A DNA stretch of 44,198 bases from an uncultured Acetatifactor sp. (GTDB lineage: Bacteria; Bacillota; Clostridia; Lachnospirales; Lachnospiraceae), in assembly GCA_947625255.1 (NCBI GenBank), contig CANQNT010000028.1, positions 1 through 44,198 on the forward strand, given 5' to 3'. The notes under the pieces are model-generated. The model had not been told where the DNA came from and searched no databases. It was given only the letters and a program-made list of their open reading frames with translations. This document shows, in pieces, positions 16,981-25,440 of the stretch. How positions within the stretch are numbered: the stretch's first letter is position 1; each line of letters begins with the position of its first letter. A program made the position numbers and the translations under genes.

Positions 16981-17751
16981 ATGGAAAAGGAAATCGATGC
17001 GTTTATTTCATATTTGCATTCTATAAAAAACGCTTCGTACAATACGGAATTGTCCTATCACAGGGATTTGAACAAGTTCCGGAAATATATGGAAGCACGG
17101 GGCATTGTTGGCGTGGATCAGATCAAGGAAGAGAATCTTTCCGATTATATCGCATCACTGGAATGTCAGCAGCTGAAAGCGGCCACTATTTCCAGAAATA
17201 TTGCTTCCATCAAGGCATTTTATCAGTACTTATACAAGGAAGGCCTTGTTCATGAGAATTTTGGAAACAGGCTGCGCGCTCCCAGGGTGGAGAAAAAGCT
17301 CCCGGACGTCATTACCATGGAGGAGACTGTCGCGTTATTGATGCAGCCTACAGCCAATACCCCTAAGGAGATTCGAGATCGGTCCATGCTGAGTCTGTTG
17401 TATGCCACCGGTATCCGAGTGACGGAGTTGATGACTCTGAAGCTGGGGGATGTGGATCTGCAGGAGCATTGTCTTGTATGCAGGGATGGAGAGCGGACCC
17501 GCCGGATTCCTTTTGACAGTGAAACGGGAGCGCTTCTGGAGCTTTATTTGAAAAGCAGTCGGCCGGCTTTGGTGCAGGAGAGCCAGGAAGAGACACTTTT
17601 TGTAAATTGCTCCGGTAATCCCATGAGCAGGCAGGGCTTTTGGAAGCTGATCAAAAATTACGCAAGGCAGGCGGGCATCCAGTCTGAAATCACGCTCCAG
17701 ACCCTGCGCCATTCCTTGGCGGTCCACATGGTGCAGAAAGAGCAGATTTAA
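16981..17751 (+). pseudogene. xerD: XerD-like tyrosine recombinase, 3'-truncated
   Basis: The SAM-like core-binding domain (about 1-100) and most of the catalytic domain of a Xer recombinase are present, but translation stops after 256 residues where the family usually has about 290-300. Catalytic Arg-I is present (R146 in YATGIRVTEL) and Arg-II is R243 in TLRHS. The histidine expected three residues before Arg-II is Q240, the usual catalytic lysine strand (GKGxKER) reads CRDGERTRR, and the second histidine and nucleophilic tyrosine are lost with the missing C-terminus. It should be unable to cut DNA. The break coincides with the truncated end of the winged-helix gene on the other strand, which points to a recombination junction near 17751-17757. 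Chromosome-dimer resolution must rely on another Xer protein. Confidence 0.8.
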
Positions 17752-18240
17752 AGGATGCCCTTTTGGCTTCTCCGCATATTGCCGTGCAATGGGAGTCAGA
17801 GAGTAAGTTTTAAACTTACTAAATTCTTCCACATTGACCAGTTTGACAGCAGTTGCGTTCATTTGCTGCATGACGGCTGTGAGGCCGCTGTTAGAGATTC
17901 CTAATTCTGAAGCAAGGTCCTTATGTAAAAGTGTTCCTCGCTTTTTTAGTGTGAGCAGTATTTCGTCACGATAGGTTGTTTTGACTTTTTGAATCTCTGT
18001 CTGATTTTGTAATAAGCTGGTATAGGACTTCATCATGTCTAAAAGCGCCATATTGTAACCTGCATACATAATGATGTCTTTGCTTTTGTCGAGTGTGTCT
18101 ACGGTCTCCAGATATGCCTGAATAGAATAATTCATGGGCTTGATATTCTGAAGCAGACAGTTCATTTGGTCAAAATCAGATTCTGTAAAAGTACTCATCA
18201 CTTCTTTGAATAGGCTCTGCGTTTTCTTAAGGATAACCAT
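17335..18240 (-). CDS. Winged-helix (MarR-like) protein, C-terminus chimeric
   Basis: A 301-codon minus-strand frame of which only the first ~160 residues look like a real protein. Residues 1-90 are helical and unrecognised. Residues 92-155 form a winged helix-turn-helix (DEILLTLKKRGTLLHKDLASELGISNSGLTAVMQQM, then a wing ending YSLTPIARQY) like MarR-type regulators. From about residue 161 (near 17757) the frame runs antisense through the xerD-like gene and has no family resemblance. The gene is therefore cut by the same junction that truncates xerD. It probably arrived with a mobile or rearranged segment. Whether the chimeric protein is made is unknown. Confidence 0.5.
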   Translation of the reverse strand: MVILKKTQSLFKEVMSTFTESDFDQMNCLLQNIKPMNYSIQAYLETVDTLDKSKDIIMYAGYNMALLDMMKSYTSLLQNQTEIQKVKTTYRDEILLTLKKRGTLLHKDLASELGISNSGLTAVMQQMNATAVKLVNVEEFSKFKTYSLTPIARQYAEKPKGHPLNLLFLHHVDRQGMAQGLERDFRLDARLPCVIFDQLPKALPAHGITGAIYKKCLFLALLHQSRPTAFQIKLQKRSRFTVKRNPAGPLSIPAYKTMLLQIHIPQLQSHQLRHSDTGGIQQTQHGPISNLLRGIGCRLHQ

Positions 18241-18584
18241 TAAATCATCCGAAAAGAAATTTGATACATATTTTTCCTGATATGCATTCGTCGCTTATCC
18301 TCCCAATATTAAATGAAATCATGCTGTAAGGCAGTGGGTGTGTTCCAGGGTAAACAGATTATTTTCATAAGTTATACGGATATCAAAATAGCATGTGGTC
18401 GTGGAACAATTGTTATTGCAAGTTCGCTCCAACCGATATGGCGCAGAGGCCTGTCCGGAATCAGGCAGTTGTATGATCCCAAGGGGTTCGGGTAATTGAA
18501 AAAGCTTTAAGGATGTTCCTTTCAGGAAAGTTTCTTCAAATGCACGGGTATCTGGTGAAAACGAGGGGCAGATGTATGGCCGGT
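18241..18584. other. Gene-free segment between winged-helix gene and helD
   Basis: About 340 bases with no supported gene. It should hold the promoter of the minus-strand winged-helix gene. A 60-codon plus-strand frame (18313-18495) lacks a ribosome binding site and family resemblance. The missing 3' end of xerD was looked for here and not found. Confidence 0.4.
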
Positions 18585-21500
18585 TTATAGGTTTCCTGTC
18601 AAGTAAGTGTAGGCGTTCCAGACAGTTTCCCGCTTTTTGCCAATGATAAAGTAGTAGTCCAGTTGGGGTGTGTCTTCCAGGTAAAGGTAGGATCCGTAGT
18701 TAGGCAGGTCGCAGAATAAGACCGGTCCGTTCGCGGCGGGGAGAATGCCGTAGCCTTTGTCAGAGAAAAGGAAAGGCAGCGTGTCTTTCTCGCCGGAGAT
18801 GTATTTGGCGGTAGAACGCAGCGGCAGTCCGCCCTGATCTCTGGAACCGAGGGCGAAAAGGTGTTCCTCTTTGGACCAATCCAGGTATATCCAGGCGCGT
18901 CCCGTCCCATTGGGCAGAGATTCCAGCTGTCGGCATTCCCTTTTTCGCTCTGTAAGCAATATCTTTTTATCCCTGGTTAAGTATTGAAGCGCTCCGGTGG
19001 ACTTGTCAAGGCGCAGGAGCAATTCGTCTGTGGTAAGCTCTATTGTATTGCCATTGTCCTTGTACATCCAATATTTTTCCGTACGGCCGACCTTGATTAA
19101 CGGATGCGGTGCGGAAAGAGGCTGAAAACCGCTTTTGGCAAAAGTGACACGTACAATACCGCTTCCTACGGGGCTTAGGCGAAGTGTGCCGTAACGGCTT
19201 TGCAGGTAAAGCCCGTCTGCTTGTTTCGTGGCCCAACGTACGGAAAGGTCAATTTTGGAATGACCTATGGGGCGCAGCAGCTCCGTGGGAGGAAGATCGC
19301 CGAAAGCAGGGCGATGGACAGTTCGGGGACTGGGTGCGGCGGCCGTTGGAGCAGGCGAGTTCTTGGAACCGAGAGAGGCCTTGGGAACAGGCGCGGCGTA
19401 ACGAGACATCAGGTCGTTGGGCGGCTGGCGCAGGGAGGCCGTGGGTTTCTGACGCGGTACAGCAGAGGGCCTGGGGCGCTGGAAACCGGAAACGGGCGGC
19501 CGGACCGAGACCGCGTTAGGTGTATCTTGTTCGTTCGGTGAGGTTCCGGTTCCTTTGTCCTTGTCCGGCATCGCTTTGGCGGCTTTTTCCGGTATGGGGT
19601 CCGCAATCAGGCCCGTGAGATCTCCCTGGGAAAGCACGCACAATTCATGGAGGGCGCGGGTGGCCGCCACATAGAGCAGTTTGGCATGACCGTCATCCAC
19701 GGGGTATTCCGTTCTGGTAGGATCTAAGATCAGAACGGTGTCGAATTCCAGACCCTTGGTGTATTCCACGGGCAGCACCATGATGCCTGTGCCGAACACT
19801 GCTTTTTCCAGGTCATGTTCCATCACGTCAATATATTCTCCCAACTCTCTGGCTGTGCGGTCCGCGCTTTTCTGGTCGCGGCAGACCACCGCGATGGTCT
19901 CAAAGCCCTTTTCCTGCCATGCGCGGCAAATATCGGCTGCTTTCTTCATGAGGTTTTCCCGGGAATCCAACGAAAGCAGCCTGACGGGATCGCCATGTCG
20001 GATGATGGGTTCCACCGGGTAGCTGGAAAAACTGCCGTGATGAAGGATCCTGGTGGCAAATTCGGAAATCTCCACGGTGTTGCGATAGCTTTTTTTCAGG
20101 ATGTCAAAGCTGGACATTTCATCTGAAAGGAGCAGTTCCCGCAGCTCTTCCCAATCGTTGAGGCCGAAACCGAAATGGATGTTCTGGGAAACGTCACCCA
20201 TGATGGTGTAGGTGCAGCCTTGAACGCAGAAGTTGAGGACACGGTAGGCCATCATGCCAAAATCCTGGGCTTCATCAATCACGATGTGATGGGCCTCGCT
20301 GATCACTTCTGTCTCTTTGAGTCTTTTATAGAGGTAAGCCAGAGAGGCAAGGTCGTAGACATCGAATTCCGATCCGGGAATATCGACCTCGATTCCCTTG
20401 GAAATCTGTCGATGCAGGAATTCCCGATAAAGTTCAAAAATGGACTTTTTCCATACCTTGCTTCCATATCTGCCCCGGTAGGCTTTGATGATGGCCTTAC
20501 GTTCCGCTTCCGTGTAGGAGATTCCTTTCCCCCAGAATTCTTCCTTGACCTTGTTGAGCAGACGTTCATTCAGCATATTGATCTTGCTCTGGACGGATAC
20601 CCGGGGATTTTGCAGGATATAGCGTTCCACCGCTTGGCCGTCAATCAACAGGATCAGATCCTCCGGACGGCTTTCTTGTTCCAAGGTCAGATCGTAGACA
20701 CCGGATTTGCCGTTTCGGAGACCCTCAACGAATTGCTTTCGGTTCAGGTAGATGGAATCGCGCAGGATGGTGTCCCATTCGATTTCATCGCAAAAGGCTT
20801 TCAGATCTTCATACCAGGCGGTCCGGCCTTTGGCGACAGCCCCGCCCGTTCCTTGTCGGACAGGCCTGACGCGGTATTTTTTCTCGTTCCAGTCCTCGTA
20901 AAGCAGGCGGATGAAAAGCTGTTCCATGGTCATCTGGCGCACTCCGTGCACATCCAGATCCGGCAGGACTCCTGTAATGTAATTAAGCAGGATGCGGTTG
21001 CTGCCGACGATGTAGAAGTCATTGGGGCGGAAACGTTCGGCGTAGTTGTACAGGATGAAAGAAATGCGGTGCATGGCAACGGTGGTTTTGCCGGACCCGG
21101 CCACCCCTTGGACGATGATATTGTGGTAGGGAGAGCGGCGGATGATTTCGTTTTGCTCCTTTTGGATCGTTGCCACGACCTCGCCCAGGACGGCCTGCTT
21201 GTTCTTGGCCAAGTATTTGGTGAGCAGATCATCGTTGGCGATCACTTCACTGTCAAAATAGTCCAGAAGCCTTCCATTGTCGATTTCGTAGGTGCGCTTG
21301 AGCTTCAGATCAATTTGAAGCTGTTTCCCATCCGGAGCGGTATAACTGCATTTTCCCAGGCTATTTTCATAGTAGGCATTGGCCACGGGAGCACGCCAGT
21401 CGATGACGACCTGGTGGGTCGTGTCCTTGGAAATACCGCCGCGCCCGATGTAGAGGGACTCGTTTTTGTTGAGAAGCTCGTCATGATAATCAATGCGTCC

Positions 21501-21770
21501 GAAATATGGCTTGAACAGGGCCTTTTCATTCCGCTGCAAGGCACGCTCCATATGGTCATGGAGGGTAATGGTGTTGTTGAGGATGGTGTAAACCTCTGCA
21601 TCGTTGTCATGGTAGTGCTCCAACATTTCGTCGATATCTGCCTGCATGGCGGAAACCTGAGTGCGGTAGTTATCCAGGTTATCCTGGATGACGGCGAGGG
21701 TATCCTGCAGATGCTGTTCCTCGGCCTGACGGGAGGTATTGGCTGGGAAGAGGGGATGTTGTGGATTCAT
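18585..21770 (-). CDS. helD: HelD-type RNAP-recycling ATPase fused to a GH31-like N-domain
   Basis: A 1061-residue protein. Residues 1-735 match HelD/HelR, the SF1 (UvrD-like) motor that pries stalled RNA polymerase off DNA. An N-terminal coiled coil spans about 15-85, then YIGRGGI and VIDWRAPVANAYYE. Walker A is GVAGSGKTT (222-230), Walker B VIDEAQD (497-503), motif III-like GDVSQNIH (525-532), and a second RecA-like lobe ends with LLYVAATRALHEL (698-710). Residues 728-825 are a low-complexity Pro/Ala/Arg/Lys linker. Residues ~840-1061 resemble the beta-sandwich domain that precedes the catalytic barrel of GH31 glycosidases: LPFLFSDKGYGIL, then LDYYFIIGK...VWNAYTYLTG, ending exactly where the barrel would begin. 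No barrel follows. The frame is continuous through all parts. The fused domain has no known role with HelD. Confidence 0.85.
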   Translation of the reverse strand: MNPQHPLFPANTSRQAEEQHLQDTLAVIQDNLDNYRTQVSAMQADIDEMLEHYHDNDAEVYTILNNTITLHDHMERALQRNEKALFKPYFGRIDYHDELLNKNESLYIGRGGISKDTTHQVVIDWRAPVANAYYENSLGKCSYTAPDGKQLQIDLKLKRTYEIDNGRLLDYFDSEVIANDDLLTKYLAKNKQAVLGEVVATIQKEQNEIIRRSPYHNIIVQGVAGSGKTTVAMHRISFILYNYAERFRPNDFYIVGSNRILLNYITGVLPDLDVHGVRQMTMEQLFIRLLYEDWNEKKYRVRPVRQGTGGAVAKGRTAWYEDLKAFCDEIEWDTILRDSIYLNRKQFVEGLRNGKSGVYDLTLEQESRPEDLILLIDGQAVERYILQNPRVSVQSKINMLNERLLNKVKEEFWGKGISYTEAERKAIIKAYRGRYGSKVWKKSIFELYREFLHRQISKGIEVDIPGSEFDVYDLASLAYLYKRLKETEVISEAHHIVIDEAQDFGMMAYRVLNFCVQGCTYTIMGDVSQNIHFGFGLNDWEELRELLLSDEMSSFDILKKSYRNTVEISEFATRILHHGSFSSYPVEPIIRHGDPVRLLSLDSRENLMKKAADICRAWQEKGFETIAVVCRDQKSADRTARELGEYIDVMEHDLEKAVFGTGIMVLPVEYTKGLEFDTVLILDPTRTEYPVDDGHAKLLYVAATRALHELCVLSQGDLTGLIADPIPEKAAKAMPDKDKGTGTSPNEQDTPNAVSVRPPVSGFQRPRPSAVPRQKPTASLRQPPNDLMSRYAAPVPKASLGSKNSPAPTAAAPSPRTVHRPAFGDLPPTELLRPIGHSKIDLSVRWATKQADGLYLQSRYGTLRLSPVGSGIVRVTFAKSGFQPLSAPHPLIKVGRTEKYWMYKDNGNTIELTTDELLLRLDKSTGALQYLTRDKKILLTERKRECRQLESLPNGTGRAWIYLDWSKEEHLFALGSRDQGGLPLRSTAKYISGEKDTLPFLFSDKGYGILPAANGPVLFCDLPNYGSYLYLEDTPQLDYYFIIGKKRETVWNAYTYLTGNL

Positions 21771-21896
21771 CGGAAGAAGCTCTCCTTTCTTGGTGGTTGG
21801 TTTACGGGTTTGCTGAATTGCAACACCTATCTTACTAAAAAAGTAAAAAAAGGTCTAGACTTTTATTTTAAAATGTGGTAAGCTACATAATGAAGT

Positions 21897-21935
21897 GTCG
21901 GTAAAAACGGAAATCCGTGGTTTACCGGCTTTTTT
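21897..21935 (+). terminator. Orphan plus-strand terminator or attenuator
   Basis: A 9-bp stem (21897-21905 with 21121-type partner at 21921-21929), an inner ACGG-AAAT-CCGT hairpin and a run of six T (21930-21935). There is no plus-strand gene upstream, since helD is transcribed away. It either ends a short leader or small RNA made from about 21860-21890, or stops transcription antisense to helD. Confidence 0.7.
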
Positions 21936-22118
21936 ATTTATGGGGATATGGATGGGTGAGATAAGAGGAAAGTATGGCTGGAAAGGAGACGGGCGGCATG
22001 AGAAAGGGGACGGCCCGGCTGGCAAAGGGAATGTGAGTCGGGCGGAAAAGAACCGGAGATGCATTGGATGGAAAAAGGCCAGTGTTGTGTTGGCCGGAAA
22101 GGGCCGCGGGGATGGGTG

Positions 22119-22147
22119 TTGAAATATGGGGGAAATTTTGTTATAAT
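22119..22147 (+). promoter_or_regulatory. Promoter of the DUF3737 gene
   Basis: TTGAAA (22119-22124), 17 bases, perfect TATAAT (22142-22147), 42 bases before the start codon. Confidence 0.85.
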
Positions 22148-22188
22148 TGGTTCAGTTCTGCAAAAAGACGGAAAAGAGGATGAGGAAA

Positions 22189-23049
22189 ATGAATGAAATG
22201 AGAGAAATCAGGCAGGAGTTTTTAACCGGGGAAAGGGCGCTGTTCCAGGGGGAATTTCTGAGAATATATGATACGATTTTTGACGCGGGGGAATCTCCGT
22301 TAAAGGAAAGCCACGATATTGAGTTATATGGCAGTATGTTCAAGTGGAAATACCCATTATGGTATGGACGGAACATTGTGGCGAAAAACTGCACCTGGTT
22401 TGAAATGGCGCGGGCCGGGGTGTGGTATACGGATCATATTTTGGTGGAGGATTGTGCGATTGAGGCGCCAAAGAACTTCCGGAGGTGCCATGACCTGACG
22501 ATTCGGAACGTGTCCTTTCCTGCCGCCGCGGAGACGCTGTGGAGCTGCGAGGACGTGACGTTGGACAAAGTGATGGCGAAAGGGGATTATTTTGCCATGA
22601 ATTGTTCCAGGATGGAAGTGACTGGTTTGACCTTGTATGGAAATTATTCCTTTGACGGTGCAAAGGACGTGGTGGTTCGGGATTCCAAGCTTTTGTCAAA
22701 AGATGCGTTTTGGAACAGTGAAAACGTGACGGTATACGACTCCTTTATTTCAGGCGAGTATCTGGGATGGAATGCGAAAAACCTGACTCTGGTGAATTGT
22801 ACGGTTGAGAGCCTGCAGGGAATGTGTTATATAGAGAATCTGGTAATGAAGAACTGCAAGCTGATCAATACGACGCTGGCATTTGAATATTCCACAGTGG
22901 ATGCGGACATTGTCAGTACCATCGACAGCGTGTTGAATCCGTCGGGCGGGACGATCCGTGCGGATTTCATCAAGGAACTGATCGTGGAAAAGGATAAGGT
23001 GGATCCGGAAAAGACGAAGATTATTTGCAGGAAAGCGGATGAAGCTTGA
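22189..23049 (+). CDS. DUF3737 family beta-helix protein
   Basis: A 286-residue cytoplasmic protein of the DUF3737 family, which is frequent in gut Firmicutes and has no established biochemical role. The sequence is a run of short beta-strand coils (repeats such as NIVAKNCTWF, ILVEDCAIEA, DVTLDKVMAKGD, VVVRDSKLLSKDAF and LTLVNCTVES), typical of a right-handed beta-helix like those of pectate-lyase-type folds. I chose ATG 22189 because GAGGA lies about 9 bases upstream; an ATG at 22180 has no spacing from that site. It has its own promoter and is followed by the C-S lyase gene after a 105-base gap, so the two may be co-transcribed. No catalytic residues can be pointed out. Confidence 0.82.
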   Translation: MNEMREIRQEFLTGERALFQGEFLRIYDTIFDAGESPLKESHDIELYGSMFKWKYPLWYGRNIVAKNCTWFEMARAGVWYTDHILVEDCAIEAPKNFRRCHDLTIRNVSFPAAAETLWSCEDVTLDKVMAKGDYFAMNCSRMEVTGLTLYGNYSFDGAKDVVVRDSKLLSKDAFWNSENVTVYDSFISGEYLGWNAKNLTLVNCTVESLQGMCYIENLVMKNCKLINTTLAFEYSTVDADIVSTIDSVLNPSGGTIRADFIKELIVEKDKVDPEKTKIICRKADEA

Positions 23050-23154
23050 GTATCTCTGAAACGATTATCGGGAAGCGAAGATATGCGGGAAATCGTCAGC
23101 CGGGAGGGAAGTTAAGGGAGCTTAAAGCGTACCGACATTATTGGAGGAATGGGG

Positions 23155-24378
23155 ATGAAGTATGATTTTAATACGCCGGTGAATCGGCGGGAGACTTATT
23201 CGCTTAAGTGGGATGTGAAAGACGGAGAACTGCCCATGTGGGTGGCGGATATGGATTTTCAGACGGCGCCAGAGATTCGGGAGGCGCTTTCCGAACGGGT
23301 GAGGCATGGCGTTTTTGGTTACTCCATCGTTCCGGAGGAATGGAATCAGGCCTATATTGGCTGGTGGGAGCGCAGACACCATTTTCGGATGGAGCGGGAC
23401 TGGCTGATTTTCTGCACGGGCGTGGTACCGGCGATTTCCAGTATTGTACGCAAACTGACGACTCCCGCGGAGAAAGTGCTGATTCAAACGCCGGTCTATA
23501 ATATCTTCTTTCATTCTATTTTAAATAATGGGAGACAAGTGCTGGAAAGTCAGCTGGTCTATGATGGGCGGGAATATCGGATTGATTTTGAGGCCTTGGA
23601 AAGGGATCTGGCAGATCCTCAGACCTCGCTGATGATCTTGTGCAATCCGCATAATCCGGCGGGAAACATTTGGGACAAGGAAACCTTGGCGCGAATCGGA
23701 GAACTGTGCTGGAAGCATCACGTGGTGGTGGTTTCGGATGAGATTCATTGTGACCTGACGGATCCGGGCTATGAATATGTGCCGTTCGCGTCTGTTTCCG
23801 AGCATTGCCGGGAAAATAGCGTCACTTGTTTTGCACCTACGAAGGCCTTTAATATGGCGGGTCTGCAGACAGCGGCGGTGTCGGTGCCCAATGCGGTGCT
23901 GCGGCATAAGGTATGGCGGGGCTTAAATACGGATGAGGTGGCGGAGCCGAATGCTTTTGCCATGGAGGCCACGATTGCTGCTTTTACGAAAGGGGAGGCG
24001 TGGCTGGATCAATTGCGGGAATATCTGGCGGAGAATAAGAAAATGGTGCGGGAGTTTTTCGCGCAGAAGCTGCCGCAGGGAAAAGTGGTGACCTCCAGGG
24101 CGACCTATTTGTTGTGGATTGATTGTTCGGCATGGATTAGGGGGAACTGTGTCGGGGAAGCGAATGACGCAATTCGGGGGAAACGCCGCGGAAATTCCGC
24201 GGAACTGGCTGAGAAGATACGGGCGAAAACGGGGTTGTATTTGTCAGAAGGGGAGCAGTTTGGCGGAAACGGGGCCGCTTTTCTGCGGATGAATGCGGCC
24301 TGTCCCAGGGAAGTGCTCATGGATGGATTGAGGAGGTTTCAGGCTGGGGTTGAAGAAGTAATAGGGGAAGACCGATGA
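23155..24378 (+). CDS. MalY/PatB-type PLP-dependent C-S lyase (cystathionine beta-lyase)
   Basis: Fold-type I PLP enzyme of 407 residues. It is predicted to cleave cystathionine or cysteine conjugates to a thiol, pyruvate and ammonia. The MalY/PatB hallmark N-terminus YDFNTPVNRRETYSLKWD...LPMWVADMDF is present. The PLP lysine is K230 in FAPTKAFNMAGLQ, D195 lies in VVSDEIHCDL and the NPHNPAG motif is at 164-170. An ATG two codons earlier (23149) is only one base from GGAGG, while 23155 has the proper 7-base spacing. It is slightly longer than usual (about 390) because of a loop near 330-345 (IRGNCVGEANDAIRGKRRGN). Confidence 0.9.
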   Translation: MKYDFNTPVNRRETYSLKWDVKDGELPMWVADMDFQTAPEIREALSERVRHGVFGYSIVPEEWNQAYIGWWERRHHFRMERDWLIFCTGVVPAISSIVRKLTTPAEKVLIQTPVYNIFFHSILNNGRQVLESQLVYDGREYRIDFEALERDLADPQTSLMILCNPHNPAGNIWDKETLARIGELCWKHHVVVVSDEIHCDLTDPGYEYVPFASVSEHCRENSVTCFAPTKAFNMAGLQTAAVSVPNAVLRHKVWRGLNTDEVAEPNAFAMEATIAAFTKGEAWLDQLREYLAENKKMVREFFAQKLPQGKVVTSRATYLLWIDCSAWIRGNCVGEANDAIRGKRRGNSAELAEKIRAKTGLYLSEGEQFGGNGAAFLRMNAACPREVLMDGLRRFQAGVEEVIGEDR

Positions 24379-24514
24379 AGATTTAGGGGGATTTGGTGTT
24401 ATTGAGGAACGGATGCGTAATTGAAATTGATCGTGTGCATCGGTGATTGAGTTTTTTTTCTTGGGGGATAAGGGAACTGAGGGGCTTGAAAGCTGAAGTG
24501 GGAGAAAAGAATAT

Positions 24515-24988
24515 ATGAGGAGATTTCTGTATTTTATTATGGAAGTGATCGCAAAGTGCCATCAGGAGCTATTGAGCCTGAATGACGCTTTCGAATATGA
24601 TTTTACGGATAAAGAACTGCATTTTCTGGTCATCGGTTTTATCGGGATGGGGATGATCTTCGTGGTTTATCCGATATTTAAGTGGCTGGCGAAGAAAAAT
24701 CATATTATGGTAATCAGTTGGATTTATGTGTTTACAATGATCATCGTGCTGACCTTTGCAATTGAGATCGGGCAGCATGTGACCCATACCGGGAATATGG
24801 AATTCGCGGATATTATGTTTGGGTTGGAAGGGTTTTTACTGATGTTCGCGATTTTTATCGTGGGCAGAGGAGTGTACCATTTCGTGCGTAGGATGCTGCG
24901 GAAATGGGTGAATGGGGGGAATCGGAGTAGGGAGAGCGATGCCGGGAGAAACGAGGAAAGAAATCCTGGAAATGTTTGGGATGAATGA
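24515..24988 (+). CDS. Small VanZ-like membrane protein, function unknown
   Basis: A 157-residue protein with three probable membrane helices (about 36-57, 64-85, 99-121), a cytoplasmic-looking basic segment after the last helix (RRMLRKW) and a polar tail. The stretch FAIEIGQ...MEFADIMFGLEGF resembles the E-x-x-Q ... D-x-x-x-x-x-x-G pattern of VanZ-like proteins, so a loose VanZ-type relationship is possible. GGGAGAAAAG lies before the ATG. No family was firmly recognised. Confidence 0.6.
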   Translation: MRRFLYFIMEVIAKCHQELLSLNDAFEYDFTDKELHFLVIGFIGMGMIFVVYPIFKWLAKKNHIMVISWIYVFTMIIVLTFAIEIGQHVTHTGNMEFADIMFGLEGFLLMFAIFIVGRGVYHFVRRMLRKWVNGGNRSRESDAGRNEERNPGNVWDE

Positions 24989-25084
24989 TGACTTGGGATG
25001 AATGGGGAATGAGAATGGATAGAAAATAGAAAAGATAAGGATAAGAAAAGATCGATCGTTGTGATGTGAATGAGATTTGGGGTA

Positions 25085-25130
25085 AGAGCCGCTGTTTTCT
25101 GAGGGGTCGGAAGATGGGGGCTCTTTTTTT
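25085..25130 (+). terminator. Terminator after the VanZ-like gene
   Basis: AGAGCC (25085-25090) pairs with GGCTCT (25119-25124). An inner, partly G-U stem (CTGTTTTC with GAAGATGG) closes the loop, and seven or so T follow. It lies about 100 bases after the membrane-protein stop. Confidence 0.8.
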
Positions 25131-25156
25131 GTTTGGGAGGAATGGGGAGGATTAAG

Positions 25157-25440
25157 ATGTTGGCTGAGGCATATGAGAGCATCGAAAAGGCGGCAGAGAA
25201 ACTGTACTAGCTGACGATGGAAGAAAGGATTCGCCAACAGCGATAGACGCGGGAGGATGATTGTAGGCGCAAGAGAGAGAACCAGAGGCGTATGGAGAAA
25301 GCGCTTAGAGGGTGCTTAGAGGGTGCTGAGGGAGTGCCGAGGGAGTGCCGAGTGTGTGGAATGAGGATCGGTTAAAATTTGAAGAAGCTCAAGCTGAGGT
25401 TCTTCAACTGTACAGACAGTTGGAGACTATCTGGGATTAA
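25157..25440 (+). pseudogene. C-terminal remnant of an Rpn-type nuclease/transposase
   Basis: Reading from ATG 25157: MLAEAYESIEKAAEKLY, stop, LTMEERIRQQR, stop, TREDDCRRKRENQRRMEKAL. This is the wording I recognise from the C-terminal tail of Rpn-family (PD-(D/E)XK) 'recombination-promoting nuclease/putative transposase' proteins of Lachnospiraceae. Two in-frame stops and a later frameshift (a QLYRQLETIWD-like end is in another frame) show decay. A short imperfect tandem repeat based on GAGGGTGCT/GAGGGAGTGCC (about 25314-25350) sits where such proteins carry coiled-coil heptads. The nuclease domain itself is gone. Confidence 0.6.

Larger units (their letters stand above)
21771..22188. other. 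Divergent control region between helD and the DUF3737 gene
   Basis: About 420 bases without a gene. It contains a plus-strand terminator (21897-21935), a purine-rich stretch and the DUF3737 promoter (22119-22147). A 75-codon frame at 21895-22122 overlaps the terminator stem, is glycine/lysine-rich without domain resemblance and has no ribosome binding site, so it was not called. Confidence 0.5.

Noticed and set aside
20175..21881. 568-codon open frame on the plus strand opposite helD
   Set aside because: Runs exactly antisense to the well-supported HelD motor; it reflects codon bias of the real gene and has no ribosome binding site or family resemblance.
21895..22122. 75-codon plus-strand frame before the DUF3737 gene
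   Set aside because: Overlaps a terminator stem, is biased in Gly/Lys/Arg and lacks a ribosome binding site.
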